Assembly (NCBI GenBank): GCA_023313575.1
Contig: JAJTTP010000004.1
Coordinates: 496,001 to 560,000, forward strand
DNA length: 64,000 bases
Source of the DNA: Eutypella sp. D-1
Lineage: Eukaryota > Ascomycota > Sordariomycetes > Xylariales > Diatrypaceae
Direction: 5' to 3'
Shown: positions 1-13,089 of the stretch, one piece after another
Numbering within the stretch: position 1 is the stretch's first letter
How the letters are laid out: each line of letters starts with the position of its first letter
Translations under genes and position numbers: made by a program
The notes under the pieces: generated by a model
Seen by the model: the letters and a program-made list of their open reading frames with translations, nothing else
Told to the model about the DNA's origin: nothing
Databases searched by the model: none

Positions 1-1300
1 CCGCGGCGCCCTCGTCACCCTCAACGTCCTCTGCGTCACCCTCGGCCAGGTGCTCGCTTATATCATCGGCTGGGCGCTTTCTGACCCGCCCTCGGCAGCC
101 GGGGTGGGGGCGGCCAATGCGAGTGGCTGGCGCTGGATGGTCGGCCTCGGCGCCGTCCCCGCTGTCATCCAGGGAGTCCTCCTCCTGCTCTTCATGCCCG
201 AGACGCCGCGGTGGCTCGTGCGTGCCGGCCGTCCCGCCGCCGCGAAGAAGATCATCCGGAAGACTATCGTCGCGTCATCTACACCCGAGGGGCAACAGGA
301 CGACGATGAGGACGAGGACTCGACACGCCTGGTGAACACCATACTGGGAGACATCGAGGCCGAGGTGCGGGCGGAGGAAGAAGAGATAAGGCGCAGGACA
401 CCTGTCGCGGGCGCCAGCACAAAAGGCGGCGATGGAGAGTGGCTGCGGGGCTGGCGCGAGCTGTGGACCGTGCCGAGAAACCGGCGGGCCCTGACGATCG
501 CCTGTCTGCTGCAGGGGCTGCAGCAGCTGTGCGGATTTGTAAGTCTTCCCGGGATGCATGTGTTTTATTTGTCCCACCTACACACATGCACACTCCCTAT
601 ATACATCTCACACTCTCTATACCTACATACGTACATACAAAGTACGAATCGGGACTAACGCTCAACCTAGAACTCTCTAATGTACTTCTCGGCCACCATC
701 TTCACGATCCTCGGGTTCTCGGTGCCGACGCTGACATCCCTCAGCGTGGCCGCGACTAACTTCGTGTTCACCGCCGCAGCGCTCTGGCTGATCGACCGCG
801 TGGGCCGACGGCGGATCCTGCTGTGGTCGGTGCCGTTCATGGTGCTGTCGCTGCTGTGCTGCTCGGCCGGGTTCCGGTTCTTCAACCTGGAACCCGCGGA
901 CGGGGATGGTGACGGCGCGTCCCCCACCCCTGCCACCACGGGCAATGGCAGGCGTGACGCAGCGGCCGCGGCGGTGCTGGCGAGCATCACGGCGTACGTG
1001 GCGGGGTACGCGGTGGGGCTGGGGAACGTGCCGTGGATGCAGAGCGAGCTGTTCGGGGTCGGGGTGCGGGCGCTGGGCTCGGGGCTCGCAACCTGCGTTA
1101 ACTGGGCCGCCAACTTCGTCGTCGGCCTCTCCTTCCTGCCCCTCGTCGACGCCCTCGGCGCCCCCTGGACCTTCGCTTCTTACGCTGCCGTCTGCGCCGT
1201 CGGCTGGGTCGCCATCTGGTTCATCTATCCCGAGACCGCCGGTCTCTCGCTCGAGGAAGCTGCTGATTTGCTCGAGCATGGCTGGGGTGTCCGCAGGTGA
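1..1300 (+). CDS. MFS myo-inositol/sugar transporter, 3' part
   Basis: This is the C-terminal part of a sugar-porter MFS protein, a plasma-membrane proton symporter of the ITR/myo-inositol group; the start lies left of the window. The frame is open from base 2. Exon 1 ends at 538 and a 132-nt intron (539-670, gtaagt...ctag) joins it to exon 2 (671-1300), giving at least 388 residues. Seen in the sequence: PETPRWL after the sixth membrane segment, a charged central loop rich in D and E, QQLCGF joined across the intron to NSLMYFSATIF, the DRVGRRR loop, NVPWMQSELF with VRALGS (a signature I associate with inositol transporters), and the terminal PETAGLSLEE. The family is clear. The exact substrate is inferred. 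Confidence 0.9.
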
Positions 1301-1767
1301 GGTGCGTTTATATAAAAGACGATGAAAGAGAGGCGTCGTTCGAAAGAGTTAGATAGAGAGGCGTTTTTGGCTTTTTGTCTCATTTTGCGTCCTTATTCAG
1401 GAATTATATTAGGTTTAATCTCGTCGTATAGAAAGGTTTCTTATTTTACAAATCTATAGCTCGTTTCCCTATCTTTGAAGTAGAAAGCAATGGGTATGTC
1501 TCTCGGCTTGCGAACAGAAATTCCCGAGCTTAAGTCTAAAGACGAAAGAAGAATTAACTGTAGATCGCCGACCCCCTCCCACCCCTTTCCTTTCCCCTCC
1601 TGCGATCCTACCCTCTTTGTCCCCTCCCATCCCATCGGCCCGGCGCCCTTGTCTAATGTATATTCTAGCAACTCAGCCATGGGTATCGAATAGAAGTCTT
1701 CGCTTTCTATCGCAGCGCTTGAACAGTGCAAAGCAATCAATCAATCCATTCCGTGATCCGCCTATGT
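1301..1767. other. convergent 3' intergenic space
   Basis: This gap lies between two genes that point at each other, so it should hold only 3' UTRs. The one visible feature is a C/T-rich block at about 1570-1640. No other coding signal is seen. Confidence 0.6.
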
Positions 1768-3026
1768 TTAGGCCTTGACGCCTTGTTGGGTGCCCGTCAG
1801 ATGATCATTCCCGGGACTGGATATGGGCTGGCCGTTGATATGGCCTCGGGTTGCGTCGTCGCCGGCACCGTTTTGTACCGGGGTGACTCGCGGAATGCCG
1901 AGCTGGGACTGGACCTCGCGCGGACCCTGGGCAAGCCAGCACTCCAGCTCCTCCTCGGTCGCAACGGAGACCATACCCAGCATCGACAACGTGTTTCCGT
2001 AGGCACCTCCGACACCGGCGTTCCGTCTCGGTATCACGATGATCCAGTTCTTTCCCAGGGCCACGTTGTGGGGGATGTGGTCGTCGGGTGCCGCGCCCCC
2101 GTTCTGGGCGGGCCCGAAGCGCGACCTCAGGTCCGCCATGGCTTGCTCGTAAATGCTAAGAACCCCCTCTGTACCAATTGCATTGTCGAACCTCCTAAGT
2201 ACGTACTCATATGGGGGGTTGGGTGGATCCTTGCACGTTTCTGGCCACGGACCCAGGCGGTCTTTCAAGTAGGGTACGATTTGTACGTGTTTCTGTCGTC
2301 ACCAGTCAGTCATATGCTGTTGTCACTATAAGGGTATCACTTGTTCGTTGGCGGTGGGTAGGCAGCAGGAACTTTCTGGTGGGGCTCTTCGGTGCTATGA
2401 AACCGTGATCCCACAGTTAGTATCGCGTGAAGAGAACTTACATGTAGTCTGCTGCAGCCACCGTCTTTTCCGCAGTTGAAGAACATGAAATACCTCCAGC
2501 CAAGGGTCGAGAGGACATCCCAGGCGGCGGAAAGGTCGTCGAGGTCTAGCTGCTGGAATTGGCGGCGCCAGCCGTCGCTGGTCAGCAATAGCATGTGGGG
2601 ACGGTACATGCAGAACTTGTTAAACATCAGCAGGTGGGTGCCGGCGTTGACGCGGGTGATCTCGTACCCCGAGACGTCGATGTCGCTACCAGGGACATAG
2701 CCGGGACCCCTATCATCCGGCACTGGCGACGGGGATGCCGCTGACGTTGACGTTGAAGATGATGCCGGTGACTGCTGCGGTCCGTCGGCATTGTCCTTAA
2801 TGAAGGGCTTCTTGCCGATGGCACCCGTCAACGCGAACTCGTACTGTGCATTATTGTCAGTAAAGGAGCTCCCGAATGGCAGATGAAGATATGCCGGCGT
2901 TCTCACCTGGAAGCCATCAACCGTCTGTGTCTGAATGGCCGGGTTGTCTTGGTAAAAGATTAGTCCCTTCCCAAAGCGGGCATCGAAGTCGGCGATAAGA
3001 TCCGCCTCGCAAAGAGACAGGGACAT
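1768..3026 (-). CDS. apa2: ATP adenylyltransferase (Ap4A phosphorylase), Apa1/Apa2 family
   Basis: Cleaves diadenosine tetraphosphate with phosphate into ATP and ADP, limiting Ap4A in the cytosol. Exons on the minus strand are 3026-2907, 2843-2442 and 2292-1768, giving 348 residues. Intron 1 (2844-2906) is only 63 nt; intron 2 (2293-2441, gtaagt...cgacag) splits the catalytic motif. Joining exons 2 and 3 rebuilds NCGKDGGCSRLH-KHVQIVP, the HIT-like HxHxQ active site of this family, which neither exon shows alone. The C-terminal part carries HNVALGKNWIIVIPR, typical of the ATP_transf C-terminal domain. A serine/proline-rich insert of about 35 residues sits in the N-terminal half. Length is slightly above the usual 320 or so. 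It converges on the transporter at 1-1300. Confidence 0.9.
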
Positions 3027-6000
3027 AGTTCTTTTTCCTCACTAATTTTTTTCTATTCTTTTCTGTGCTTTGTCCAGCCAGCCCAAATCAATCCGTAATC
3101 CGTCCAGGTATACCGTTAATAAGCTGTGACTGAGTGGCTAATTTTCTTCTGCTGAGTATGTAATGATGGCTGATGTGGAAGTATTTCCCTATTCAAATGG
3201 GCAGATATTTAACTGACAGTCCCGGTCTAGTCTAGGTACTTAGACGCAGGTACGCGCTCTGGTGTCCAGGTGGTCAGGGAAGGTGACCTGATAGGCGGTG
3301 AACGTGAAGAGTGGGGCATGACACCTCAGCAACAAACCACCACGTTTGAATAACAACAACGCGACAAACGTAACCATCCCGCCAGGATATGTCATCACTT
3401 AAGCACCTATTCAGCCACAGCTAGCGGGAAGCTGCTTCCCTACTTCATATCGGCGTATCTACCCAGGTACCCGGGATTGTGTATATGACGTCGGGAAATC
3501 GCCATAAAACGTTCCATCAATAGCCAGGCTTGAAGAATTTCGGCCTGAGGTGTGGATTTCCGGTGTGTTCAATGTCTTAAACAAAGTACCCAGGTATAGA
3601 GGAACTCTTAGGTTTGATTGCCACATCTGCTCATACTCTATCCCGATGTCTAAGAAAGCAATATCGTTATATTCTGCATCATGTGTTCTAATCATAAGGT
3701 ATCGCATAAATGAATCCAATGCATGGAATAGCTGGTGTCGGAGACGCCCCTAACCCTACATATAAGTAAAGGGGTTATCCTGGCTTTGCGAATAGGGGTT
3801 CTCAACTTGGTGATTCCCTGCATAACGATATATAAACCATCTAAGCCTGCATTGCGCCGAACCCGCTGAGAATTTGCGACTGCGAGACCTTACCTTTAGC
3901 ATGTAGTGACTCAGTGTATGTGCAACTGTTTTTTAATTGACATTTTTCCCCTTCTGTGTTGTATGGCGACGTTTGCGCGTATGTCCCCCTGTTTGTATTG
4001 TAGCAGAGCTCTATCGAACCACTCCACCTCGAAACCGGAGAAAGAGAGGGAGAAGAAGAGAGAAAAAGGACGTACATAATAGTAAAGTCGAAATTTCAGG
4101 CTTTAGTTTCATTAATAATACGATAACTAGTCTTTCCCTGCCCTCGAACTTACACCTGCATATTTATTTTGGATTTGCATGCAAAGGTGGTGGTGAGGGT
4201 CCACACTTTTTTGGGCGAACCACCATCTCGGGAAACTTTCGCGCGCGCCCTACCGTCATTTGGTGTCCGATCATCGGGCCCGGCCCGCCGGCTTTTAACC
4301 GTGCAGATTTTTCCGTTCACGGCTCCGTGGTTTCGTTTACTGAGGCTGACAGGTTGCAGGAGAGGGGGGTGGGGGCCGCGGGTGATCCGGCTTTAAAGTG
4401 ACGCTTTTGTGATAATCATGAAGATCGTGCAGGTTTGTCCATGTCAGGTGTGTGTGAATGACTGACTGACTGCGCCTCACTTACGTAGTCCCCGTCTCTC
4501 AAGCGGCTCAGCTTACCTCGGGCATAGCGAATTGAGCGAATATAAGATGGTGCCGCGCATAATCATGCAACAATCACGAATCTTTTCTAGTAGCTAGAAG
4601 CGAATGGATAATGAGACCCCAGGGTGGTCAGGCGAATTCCGAATCCCTATCCTCTAGTCAGATTACTTAAGCCAGCTATATCTAGAGCTCTATATACTAC
4701 CTACTACCTACCTCGGCACATATCAGTAATCATATACATATAGCATTTCCATAGAACTAGGTTGCCTTTGAAGTTGTGTGATACTCGAAAAAGAAAAAAA
4801 AACACTCAGGCGGATGACTTGCGGTGACGTATATATTGCAGTTATACTCCAATGGTGGCCCTCCGGTTCATACGCTAACAGACCTTCAAGCGGTATATGT
4901 CCGCTATATGTGTGTGCTCAAGCTATGCTCGGCTCGAGATCAACAGCGTTTATAGGGTACTAGTAGAAAGTGGCGCGTGCGAACCCCAACTGAATCGCAG
5001 ATGTGCGACGATTTATTCATGTAAGTAACGACTTGGTCTATCACTGAGTCTAAACTGAAAAGTACGGCATCACCAGCAAGCTTGAGGGTATCTACAGCTA
5101 TATGATATAGCATCTACAGGCGCTAGAAAATCCTTCAGGCTGAAATGTTAAGTCCGTAGACACAGTTACCTAGGTAACTTCTTGACGTGTAACAAGCCAC
5201 GCTTTTTTATGCCGTGCATGGATAAATATATCGCCCAAGTTCCGGACCAAAGCGTCGGCGACGGCGGCGTTCCGCTGGCTACTACTTACAGCGCCTGAGC
5301 GCTAGTGCTCCTGTGGGAATGGTGGGGCGATGGGCATCAGTGATCATCAGTCATAGACCCATTGTCTGGGTGTTCGAGATCAGGGTAAGTAGACGCTAGG
5401 CCAGGTATATCTGATGGGATGGAAGGATAGCTAGCACGCCAGGTTGGATAGTGGGGCCCGCTCTCGTGGCCCAACGCCCCTTGAAAGAAAAAAAAAATCT
5501 CGGAGATCTACCCATGCTGTATGCCATGCTAGGTCAGCACAGAAGGAAAAAAAAAAAAGTGTCTCAGAAAAAGGTTTGACAGCGGCAAAGCGGTTGCATA
5601 CGGCATTGATATAAGCTCATCTCTCTTCGGCCAATTACCTAGAAAGGTAGTCAAGGCCTTTTTTTGATTCGTATTTGCATCTAGGGATAGATCTATATGG
5701 ACATACCTTCCATCAATCTTCCAAGGTTGGTTTAGGGCCTGACTTTCACATGTAATGCAGCTGATTAAGACATAAGCATAAGATAAAGCTTAAACCAAGC
5801 ATCAAGCATCAAGCATCAACTCCATATAACGGACAGCAACGTTCAAGTCGGTCCCGGCCAGCATATGAACAGCGATAACTCGGGCTTAATCAGCAACCCG
5901 ATTAGAAAGAAAGAAAAGACAAAAAACAAAACAAAAACGAGGTCCCAACATTCCAATTCAGCTCACCGAAGCAACGGCATTGTATATATAATATTAAGAT

Positions 6001-7411
6001 GATAGGATCATATCGTATCCGTGTCATCTTCTTTCAGGTAACCATTTTCATCTTCGGGGGCCCGCTTCTGGTTTGGCCTAATAGTGTATTATATGGGTCT
6101 CTCGCGTCTTTGTCGGCGTGCTAAGGACCGGCGGCCGGGACCCGCCCCTAGTCGCGAGTGCGAGCCTCGGCTCAACTCATAGTTCCACCACCAAAAGCTT
6201 TTTTACTAAGTACAACCCCAGCCGCAATGCCGTGTTTTGCCCCGTTTTCTCTCTCTTCGCTTCCGTCAAAAATGTTTTAGTCTCACCTGTTCCATCTTCT
6301 GGCTGCCTGCTTATGGAAACGGAAACGGGTCGATGGAACCAGAACAAGCTTTTTCTCGAGGATGCAATGGACCTTGCACCGCCCGATGCACTAGACTGGT
6401 TGCAGTACCTAAACAAACAAACAAAAAACAAAAAAGGAAGAAGTTGACCGCATAGTTATAGATGAAAGGGTTGAAAATAAATGTCCGCTATGGCTCCCGC
6501 TTAGCGCCGCGTGGGCAGCAAGACGGGCGGCGGTAGACATATTCGGCATACGATAGGCCTCTTTCTCAAGCTTTCAAGTCCCATCTCGCACCATTTCATG
6601 TCCCCTTTGGGACCCTTTGAGGGCCTTGATTGACCCACCCATTGGCTTATATCCGGGCCCGTTATCCGCTGCCGCCGCCCAGGCTGCCAGGCCGGTCCCA
6701 AGAATCTAGTTACATACCGTGCTATATGCGGTAGGGATAGGGAGGTGGATCCGAGAGTCATACTACGACCGCCTCTGATGACCCATCCATCACCATGATC
6801 CAACCTTGTCTTGACCCCCCTTTCCCCCTTCTACTCTACACTAGTAGCTAGTAAGTCTGAAGTCATCGATGCTAGGAGGTGAATGTAACCCGTCAAGCCC
6901 GTGTACCCGTGTAGTCGAACTCCGTACTATGTAATCGAACTCCGATCATGGTAATGCCGAAGCTATTCTTCCCCCCCTGCTCTGCCCTACATGCCAATTC
7001 CTACGGGCTCTGGACCGGGCCCGTCTTGGGTATCGCCCGCTTAATAAAGTAAAAATAGTTGACTGATGTATGTCCGAGGTGGACTCTGATTAGTAGCTTA
7101 GAAAGAATCTTCTTTTTCCTACTTCTACTCCTTCTTCTCCTCCCCTTCCTACATTTACTCCCCCAACTCGTGTATATATCATGGCATATACCTCTTATAT
7201 CCTTCCTTGAGTTATAGGAGTCCCGGGACGAGAGCAATAGTCAACCACTCGGATATATAGGAGAGATAGATACCTCCACTAGGATACATATTTGTCCACC
7301 CCTTACGAGTTCCTCATCGAGATAACCCCCCCGACGTTATCAACGTCATAGCGAGTGAATATTTGATCTGCCGTCCACGAGAACAACGCATAAACGAAAG
7401 AGAGACTCGAG
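3027..7411. other. 4.4-kb stretch without a recognised gene
   Basis: Composition is mixed and AT-richer than the exons, with scattered A or T runs. It holds the palindromic 14-mer at 5165-5178 centred on ACCTAGGT and a short tandem repeat AAGCATC x3 near 5798-5818. A minus-strand frame at about 3707-3459 is open for 82 codons (see findings). I see no tRNA, no transposase-like frame and no terminal repeats. The right end must contain the promoter of the transporter at 7412. Confidence 0.5.
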
Positions 7412-9562
7412 ATGGAGGAGGTAGACCGCGAGCTCATGCGCGCGGAGACTGATGCGCAGCGCAGAGAACCTACGAGCCCGAGCGCCCCTTTAAGTCCTAG
7501 CCAAGGGCCCCGGCGGGCCAGCAGTGAGGTGGAGCGGGTCATGTCGGCGTCGTCGGTGTCGACGTCGTCGAGCGAAGGTGCGCGGAGTCGGGCAGTGGCA
7601 GCAGCAGCGGTGGCGGCGGGCAATGGCGACGAGAGCAATGGCGTCAGCATGAGCCGCATCCCCACGTCAAGAGAGCTCGAAAGGCACCCCACGGTGCTCA
7701 GCAGGATCGCCACCGCCCGCAGCCAGCATGATGCCACTGTCGGCCGCAGCATCGGCAGCAGGACCCGGAGTAGGAGGAACTCGACGCCCCTGCCAGCCTT
7801 CGGGGGCGGCAAGCCCCTTCCTCCCCTACTCCCCAACCAGGAGGACTACGTTGTCGAGTTCGACGGACCTGACGACCCCTATCACGCGCAGAATTGGTCC
7901 CTCAAGAAGAAGTAAGCTCCTCGCCGCTTCCCCCTGCTGTATCAATCGCTGCGATTTTCCTTTCTCGTTGCGGTCATACCACTGTTTGCTAACCCATGTT
8001 CTTCACCGTCGAATAGATTATTGACAGCCGCCATGCTTGGCTACACCACCATGACGTCGGCCTTCGCGTCGAGTATCTTCTCCTCTGCGACGAGGACCGT
8101 CGCAGCCGAGTTCGGCGTCAGCACCGAGGTCGGCCTGCTTGGCGTCTCGCTGTTCGTGCTGGGGTTCGCGACGGGACCGACGCTATGGGCACCACTGTCG
8201 GAGCTCAAGGGGCGTAGGTTGCCGCTAGTGCTCTCCATGTTCGGGTTTTCGGTGTTCTCGATCGCATGCGCCACGGGCAAGGACCTGCAGACGATACTGA
8301 TTTGCCGGTTCTTCGCGGGCTTCTTCGGCGCCTGCCCGCTGGCAGTCGTCGCCGCCGTCTTCTCCGACATGTTCGACAACGCGACGCGTGGGTCTGCCAT
8401 CACGCTCTTCTCGATGACGGTCTTCACGGGCCCCATGCTCGCGCCCTTCGTCGGCGGCTTCATCACCGAGTCCTATCTCGGCTGGCGCTGGACCATGTAC
8501 ATCGTGTCGTTCATGGGCTTCTTCGCCTTCGCCCTCGACCTGCTGTTCCTCGAGGAGACCTACCCGCCGGTGATCCTCATCGCCAAGGCTGCCGAGCTAC
8601 GACGCCGTACGCAGAACTGGGGAATCCACGCCAAGCAAGAGGAGATCGAGGTCGACTTCGGCGAGCTGATCCAGAAGAACTTCACGCGGCCCATGCGCCT
8701 ACTCTTCGGCGAGCCCATCGTCACGCTCATCTCGGTGTACATGGCCTTCATCTACGGCCTGCTGTACCTGTTCCTGACGGCGTACCCGCTGGTGTTCATG
8801 GGCGTTCACGGCTTCAACTCAGGCCAGTCTGGCCTCGCGTTCTTCGGCATGATCGTCGGCCAGGTCTTTGCCGGTATTTCCGTCCTGCTCATGCAGCCCT
8901 CGTACCAGCGCAAGCTCAAGGCCAACAACGGAATGCCCATCCCCGAGTGGCGCCTGCCCATCGTCATCGTCGGCGGTGTCGCCTTCACTGGCGGCGTCTT
9001 CTGGTTCGGTTGGTCGGGCTACGACCCTTCTGTCCACTGGATCGTTCCCGCCCTCTCTGGAATTTTGACCGGTTTCGGCCTCATGTCTATTTTCCTGCAA
9101 CTGCTGAACTACCTCGTCGATGCCTACCTCATGTTGTAAGTGTTTACCCTGCCGAATTGGTTTATCATTCAAAAAATAAATAGAAGCCAAGAAATCAAAC
9201 TTTGACTAACCACTCCTTCTAGTGCCGCCTCTGCCATCGCCGGAAACACGTTTCTGCGGTCCCTCTGCGGCGCGGGCTTCCCGCTCTTCGCGACCTACAT
9301 GTTCAACGGGATGGGGATCCAGTGGGCGTCGACGCTATTGGGCTGCGTTGCGGCCGCGCTCGTGCCCATCCCCGTCATCTTCTACCTGTACGGCCACAAG
9401 ATTCGCGAGAGGAGCAAGTTCGCGCCTACCATGTCCGCCAACATGCCGGGCGGTGGCGGTGCCAACAACGACCTCTCTAGCGCGGACCCCTCCGAGAAGG
9501 GCGAAGACGTCGCCGCCGCGAGTAACGTCCCGAGGACGACCAACGGCCGGGACCAGGCCTGA
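7412..9562 (+). CDS. MFS drug/polyamine transporter, DHA1 type
   Basis: Predicted 12-helix proton antiporter of the plasma membrane, related to fungal Tpo/Flr1-type exporters. Exons are 7412-7911, 8017-9135 and 9223-9562; introns are 105 and 87 nt with CTAAC-type branch sites. They join in frame to 652 residues. The first 170 or so residues are a hydrophilic, serine/arginine-rich cytosolic tail ending in [14 protein letters not shown], the usual lead-in to helix 1. Motif A of the loop between helices 2 and 3 reads [15 protein letters not shown]. The second junction rebuilds [19 protein letters not shown], a strongly conserved segment in this family. The C-terminal tail is hydrophilic. The transporter family is firm. 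The substrate cannot be told from sequence. Confidence 0.92.
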
Positions 9563-12500
9563 GCTTCGTAGGCTCGACCTCAGTCGTCTTCCCATCCGGA
9601 AAATGGCTTCTTAATAATACCATCATAATTTAACATGTTAATCTACAATACCCCTACCAAGAAGGCTCCCCGCGACTTGACGACTTTTTTTTATAGACTT
9701 GATATTTTCGGCATGCACAGAGAAGGACGTTTTTTGTCGGTCCTGGTTGGACGGTTGGCCAGACGGTCGGTCGGGTTGGTGCTCCTAAAAACACTATGGG
9801 CATTATCAGACACGAGACGAGACGAAGAGACGACATCTTCATGCATTGCGTTGGGCTGGCGTTTTCAAAAGGGATGGGTTCTTCAAGTCAACTTGGACGT
9901 AACGGTACATTTACTCGGTCCGTCTGGACAGGTGGAGGTGTGTATATATGGATGGATACAAACCTAACTTTATCTATTGACCACGTTGGAAAAGGGGTGT
10001 TGGATATATATCTTCCCTGTAGTGCGAGCTGCTAAATAGATAGGTACGAGTTGATACCCTAGTTAGTGGATATATTCTGTCCTTGCTTATTTACATCGAG
10101 ATATATAGTATACCATTTACACACTTGCATATCTCATGACATCGTTCTGTGATGACCCTAACTCGCATGCTTTACCATGTACGCAATAAGCTCAGAGGCG
10201 GCGACGGTTCTGAGGACTAAAGTAGCCATTGAAGATTCCGGTTGTTTTCATTACATGTTTGTGACAGGTAAATAACCAAGCACCGTGTCACTTACATATA
10301 GGTGTTCAAGGCATACACGAATGACAGATAAGTTCGGAACAGTCATATAACACTCAGAAGACAACAAGGATCAGGCCGGGGGGGGGGGAGGGGGATCCCC
10401 TCCTCAGAATGGGAAGCAAGGGGCACGCCGGACTGGAATTGGTAGAAATGGGGAGATGACTTGGTATAGCAAAGAACCAGCCTGGGCACGTGCGAATCCT
10501 GACTCTATTATTCACCTCCGTAAGCTCAAGCAGCCGTCCTTCCCATCAGAGCAACTTCGTCCATACGTACCTACGCACCTCATGGCGCACGCCGCAACTC
10601 TAACCCAGTCCAATACAGATACAGCGGCCCACGACGACGGCAAGACGCTCGAGAACCCGGCGCATGTCAGTCGATCATTATATGTCATAAGGGGATCTTA
10701 CCCACGTCGAAGCTGCCAGCCATGCCTATGCACTTACGCACTTATTTACATACATCTCTGCTGCCTTCCCACCTATTACCTAAGAAGGGGTATGTTCCAC
10801 GGCTACCTGTAATCAACAGAACCAGTAAATGGATAATTAGGTACACTACTACCCGTCCAGGTAGCCAACAACGCAGCCAGGTAGCTCAGGTCCCACGCGC
10901 CTGCTCGTCCCGCTACATATGGGCTAAGAGCCTAGGTATGACAGCAGAGGCACGGCTCCACGTACTGAAGACGAGGACCGTCCGGCGAGTGGGGTAGAGG
11001 GAGTAGGGGTAGGGGACTACACACACACCTCACGCATAACCATCAACGTAGGGCGTTAGAGCGGCATGGCGAAGGTGAAAGTAGAGGTTTCGTTCACTGT
11101 ATAGCGTTGCCAGAGAGATATAAGTTAATAGGGGGGTTACCATATAGCCAGAGACGGGTAAAAACAACAACAAAAAAGAAGACAGGGGGGGAAGGTGATA
11201 GCTTCGCTTCCGCACTCGCACTGACTTACCTACCTACCTACCTGCTAATGTATATATCTGTCTATCCGACTGACGACCGTGTGGCGGAGATGAAGGAGTA
11301 AAGAAATATATCGATGGATGGCACCACAGATAGACAGACAGATACCTCCACCTCACAACTAACCACTTACCCTCCCATCTACCCACCAAAAAGGCACCCC
11401 ACAAACCCCGAACGCAAACACGTACATCACCACGTAGATAGACAGGCATCATACAACCAACCAACCAAAATAGATGCAGATAAAGACTCCATCGACTCCG
11501 AATCGCAAGACTCAGTTCAAGCCGAGAGAGAGAGAGCTCCTACGTAGTCGCGGACTATATATATAGTACGTAGGAAAAGCACGTCAGTAGGCTATTGTGC
11601 GTATATACATACGGTTTTGAACTGGATCCCGCGGTAATACCTAACTACGAACGATGCGATGCATCTACGACGACACGGGGTAAGGCTGTTTCCTTTCATA
11701 TGTATGTGTATGTATGTGTATGTCTGTATAGTCATTCCGTCTCCGTAACCTCCCCTCGCTTCTCAGCCTGTATCTCCCCATCTCGACATTCACTTCCACT
11801 TCCACTTCCACTTCCACTTCCACCCCCTCTCCCCCTCTTCCCCCGTCTCATCTTCTCCCCCGCCCAGAGCCAGCGCCGCGACGTGGAAAGGTCGATCGAC
11901 AGACAAATGATTCTATCTAGCCTATCTGTCTATCTATCTGGCCAGGGAAGAGAAGGGGCTCGCCCGGTGGGAGAGGGTGTCGGGTATAATGGGCGGCTGC
12001 TACTTCCCCATTGCACTGCCTCATCCGCCTTACCCCCTTTCTCCTAACTTCTCTTCCTCCTCTCCACCACTGCCACTGCCACCCCTCCGCGCGTATCTCT
12101 CATCCTCACGATCTCGAAGAAAGAAAAAAAAAACTTTTGAAGGCACAAAACTTGACGCGATACAGACTCGGACCTAGGCTTATATTTTTTGTTTATATCG
12201 AGGAGTCTGGCCCGTCTTGTTTCTCTTTTTTCTTTTTTCCTGGCATTTGGGTGGGTGGTGATCTACGTCTGTGTGTCCGCGTGTGTTGGCCTGGCCATCC
12301 CAGTCTCCCGCGGCACTACTTTCCATACGTACGAGAGTGAGCAGTTGTTAAGTTACTCAAAGTGGTCTTTCTTCGCTCTGAAAATTTCCCTACGCGTGCG
12401 TCCCGTTCCAGAAAAAGAGGAGCCCCATCCATCCCATCCATCCATCCTCCCTTGGCGAAACAAATAGAAGATGAACTCAATAAAAAAAAAAGTAAAATAC

Positions 12501-13089
12501 CAGCGGCTCCTTTCATTTCTCGGGGGCATCAGGATAACGTCAAAAGAGGGAGTGTCGAGGGGGTGGGTGCAAAGAATCAAGAAACGCATAACGGACCCGG
12601 CAAAGCAAAAGCGCATACAGTGATAGTAAAATAAAACAAAAGGAACGCCGCTCCGATGATGATGTTGACGATAATGATCATAAAAAATCGAATAAACTGA
12701 GTGGGAAGGATGGAGGCGGAATGGGCCGTACGCATGGTTGAGCGGGTGTCGTTTTTTTTGTTGATGTCTGCGAACAGACATCCTGCTGGCCAGCGGCGAT
12801 CTGTCTGCTCGGCCCCAATAACCCGCGCACCTAAGCATAATAACCCTTCTCATGCAGACCCGAGAATAGCGGTTAAGAGAGGCATGGGTCGGAGTATACC
12901 AGGAGACGTTGCACAGGGAAGCAACTCCCTTCTTCTCTGGCAGCTCTGCTCCGGTAGCAACAGATCCGTCCTTATCATCGTATGCCTGATAGGAAGTTCA
13001 CGAGTCGCGTACGATACTGACCCTCTGTCCACAGAGATGATGTGTTGGCAATACACTAGCGTGGCACGACATACTTCGATAATCCCGCC
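9563..13089. other. 3.5-kb stretch without a recognised gene
   Basis: This gap holds simple sequence only: a G run near 10379-10390, CCTA-type repeats near 11229, a (CACTTC)n run at about 11790-11822 followed by C/T-rich DNA, and short A runs. Open frames here look like chance products of low-complexity DNA. No RNA gene is recognised. Confidence 0.5.
11790..11822. repeat. hexanucleotide microsatellite (CACTTC)n
   Basis: About five consecutive copies of a six-base unit, passing into C/T-rich sequence. It is intergenic and likely length-polymorphic. Confidence 0.8.

Noticed and set aside
6118..6447. 109-codon frame
   Set aside because: Ends in an A-rich run, no family resemblance or intron signals.
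8266..9183. 305-codon frame overlapping the MFS drug transporter
   Set aside because: Arg/His/Pro-rich shadow frame of a GC-rich exon; the other frame has full family motifs.
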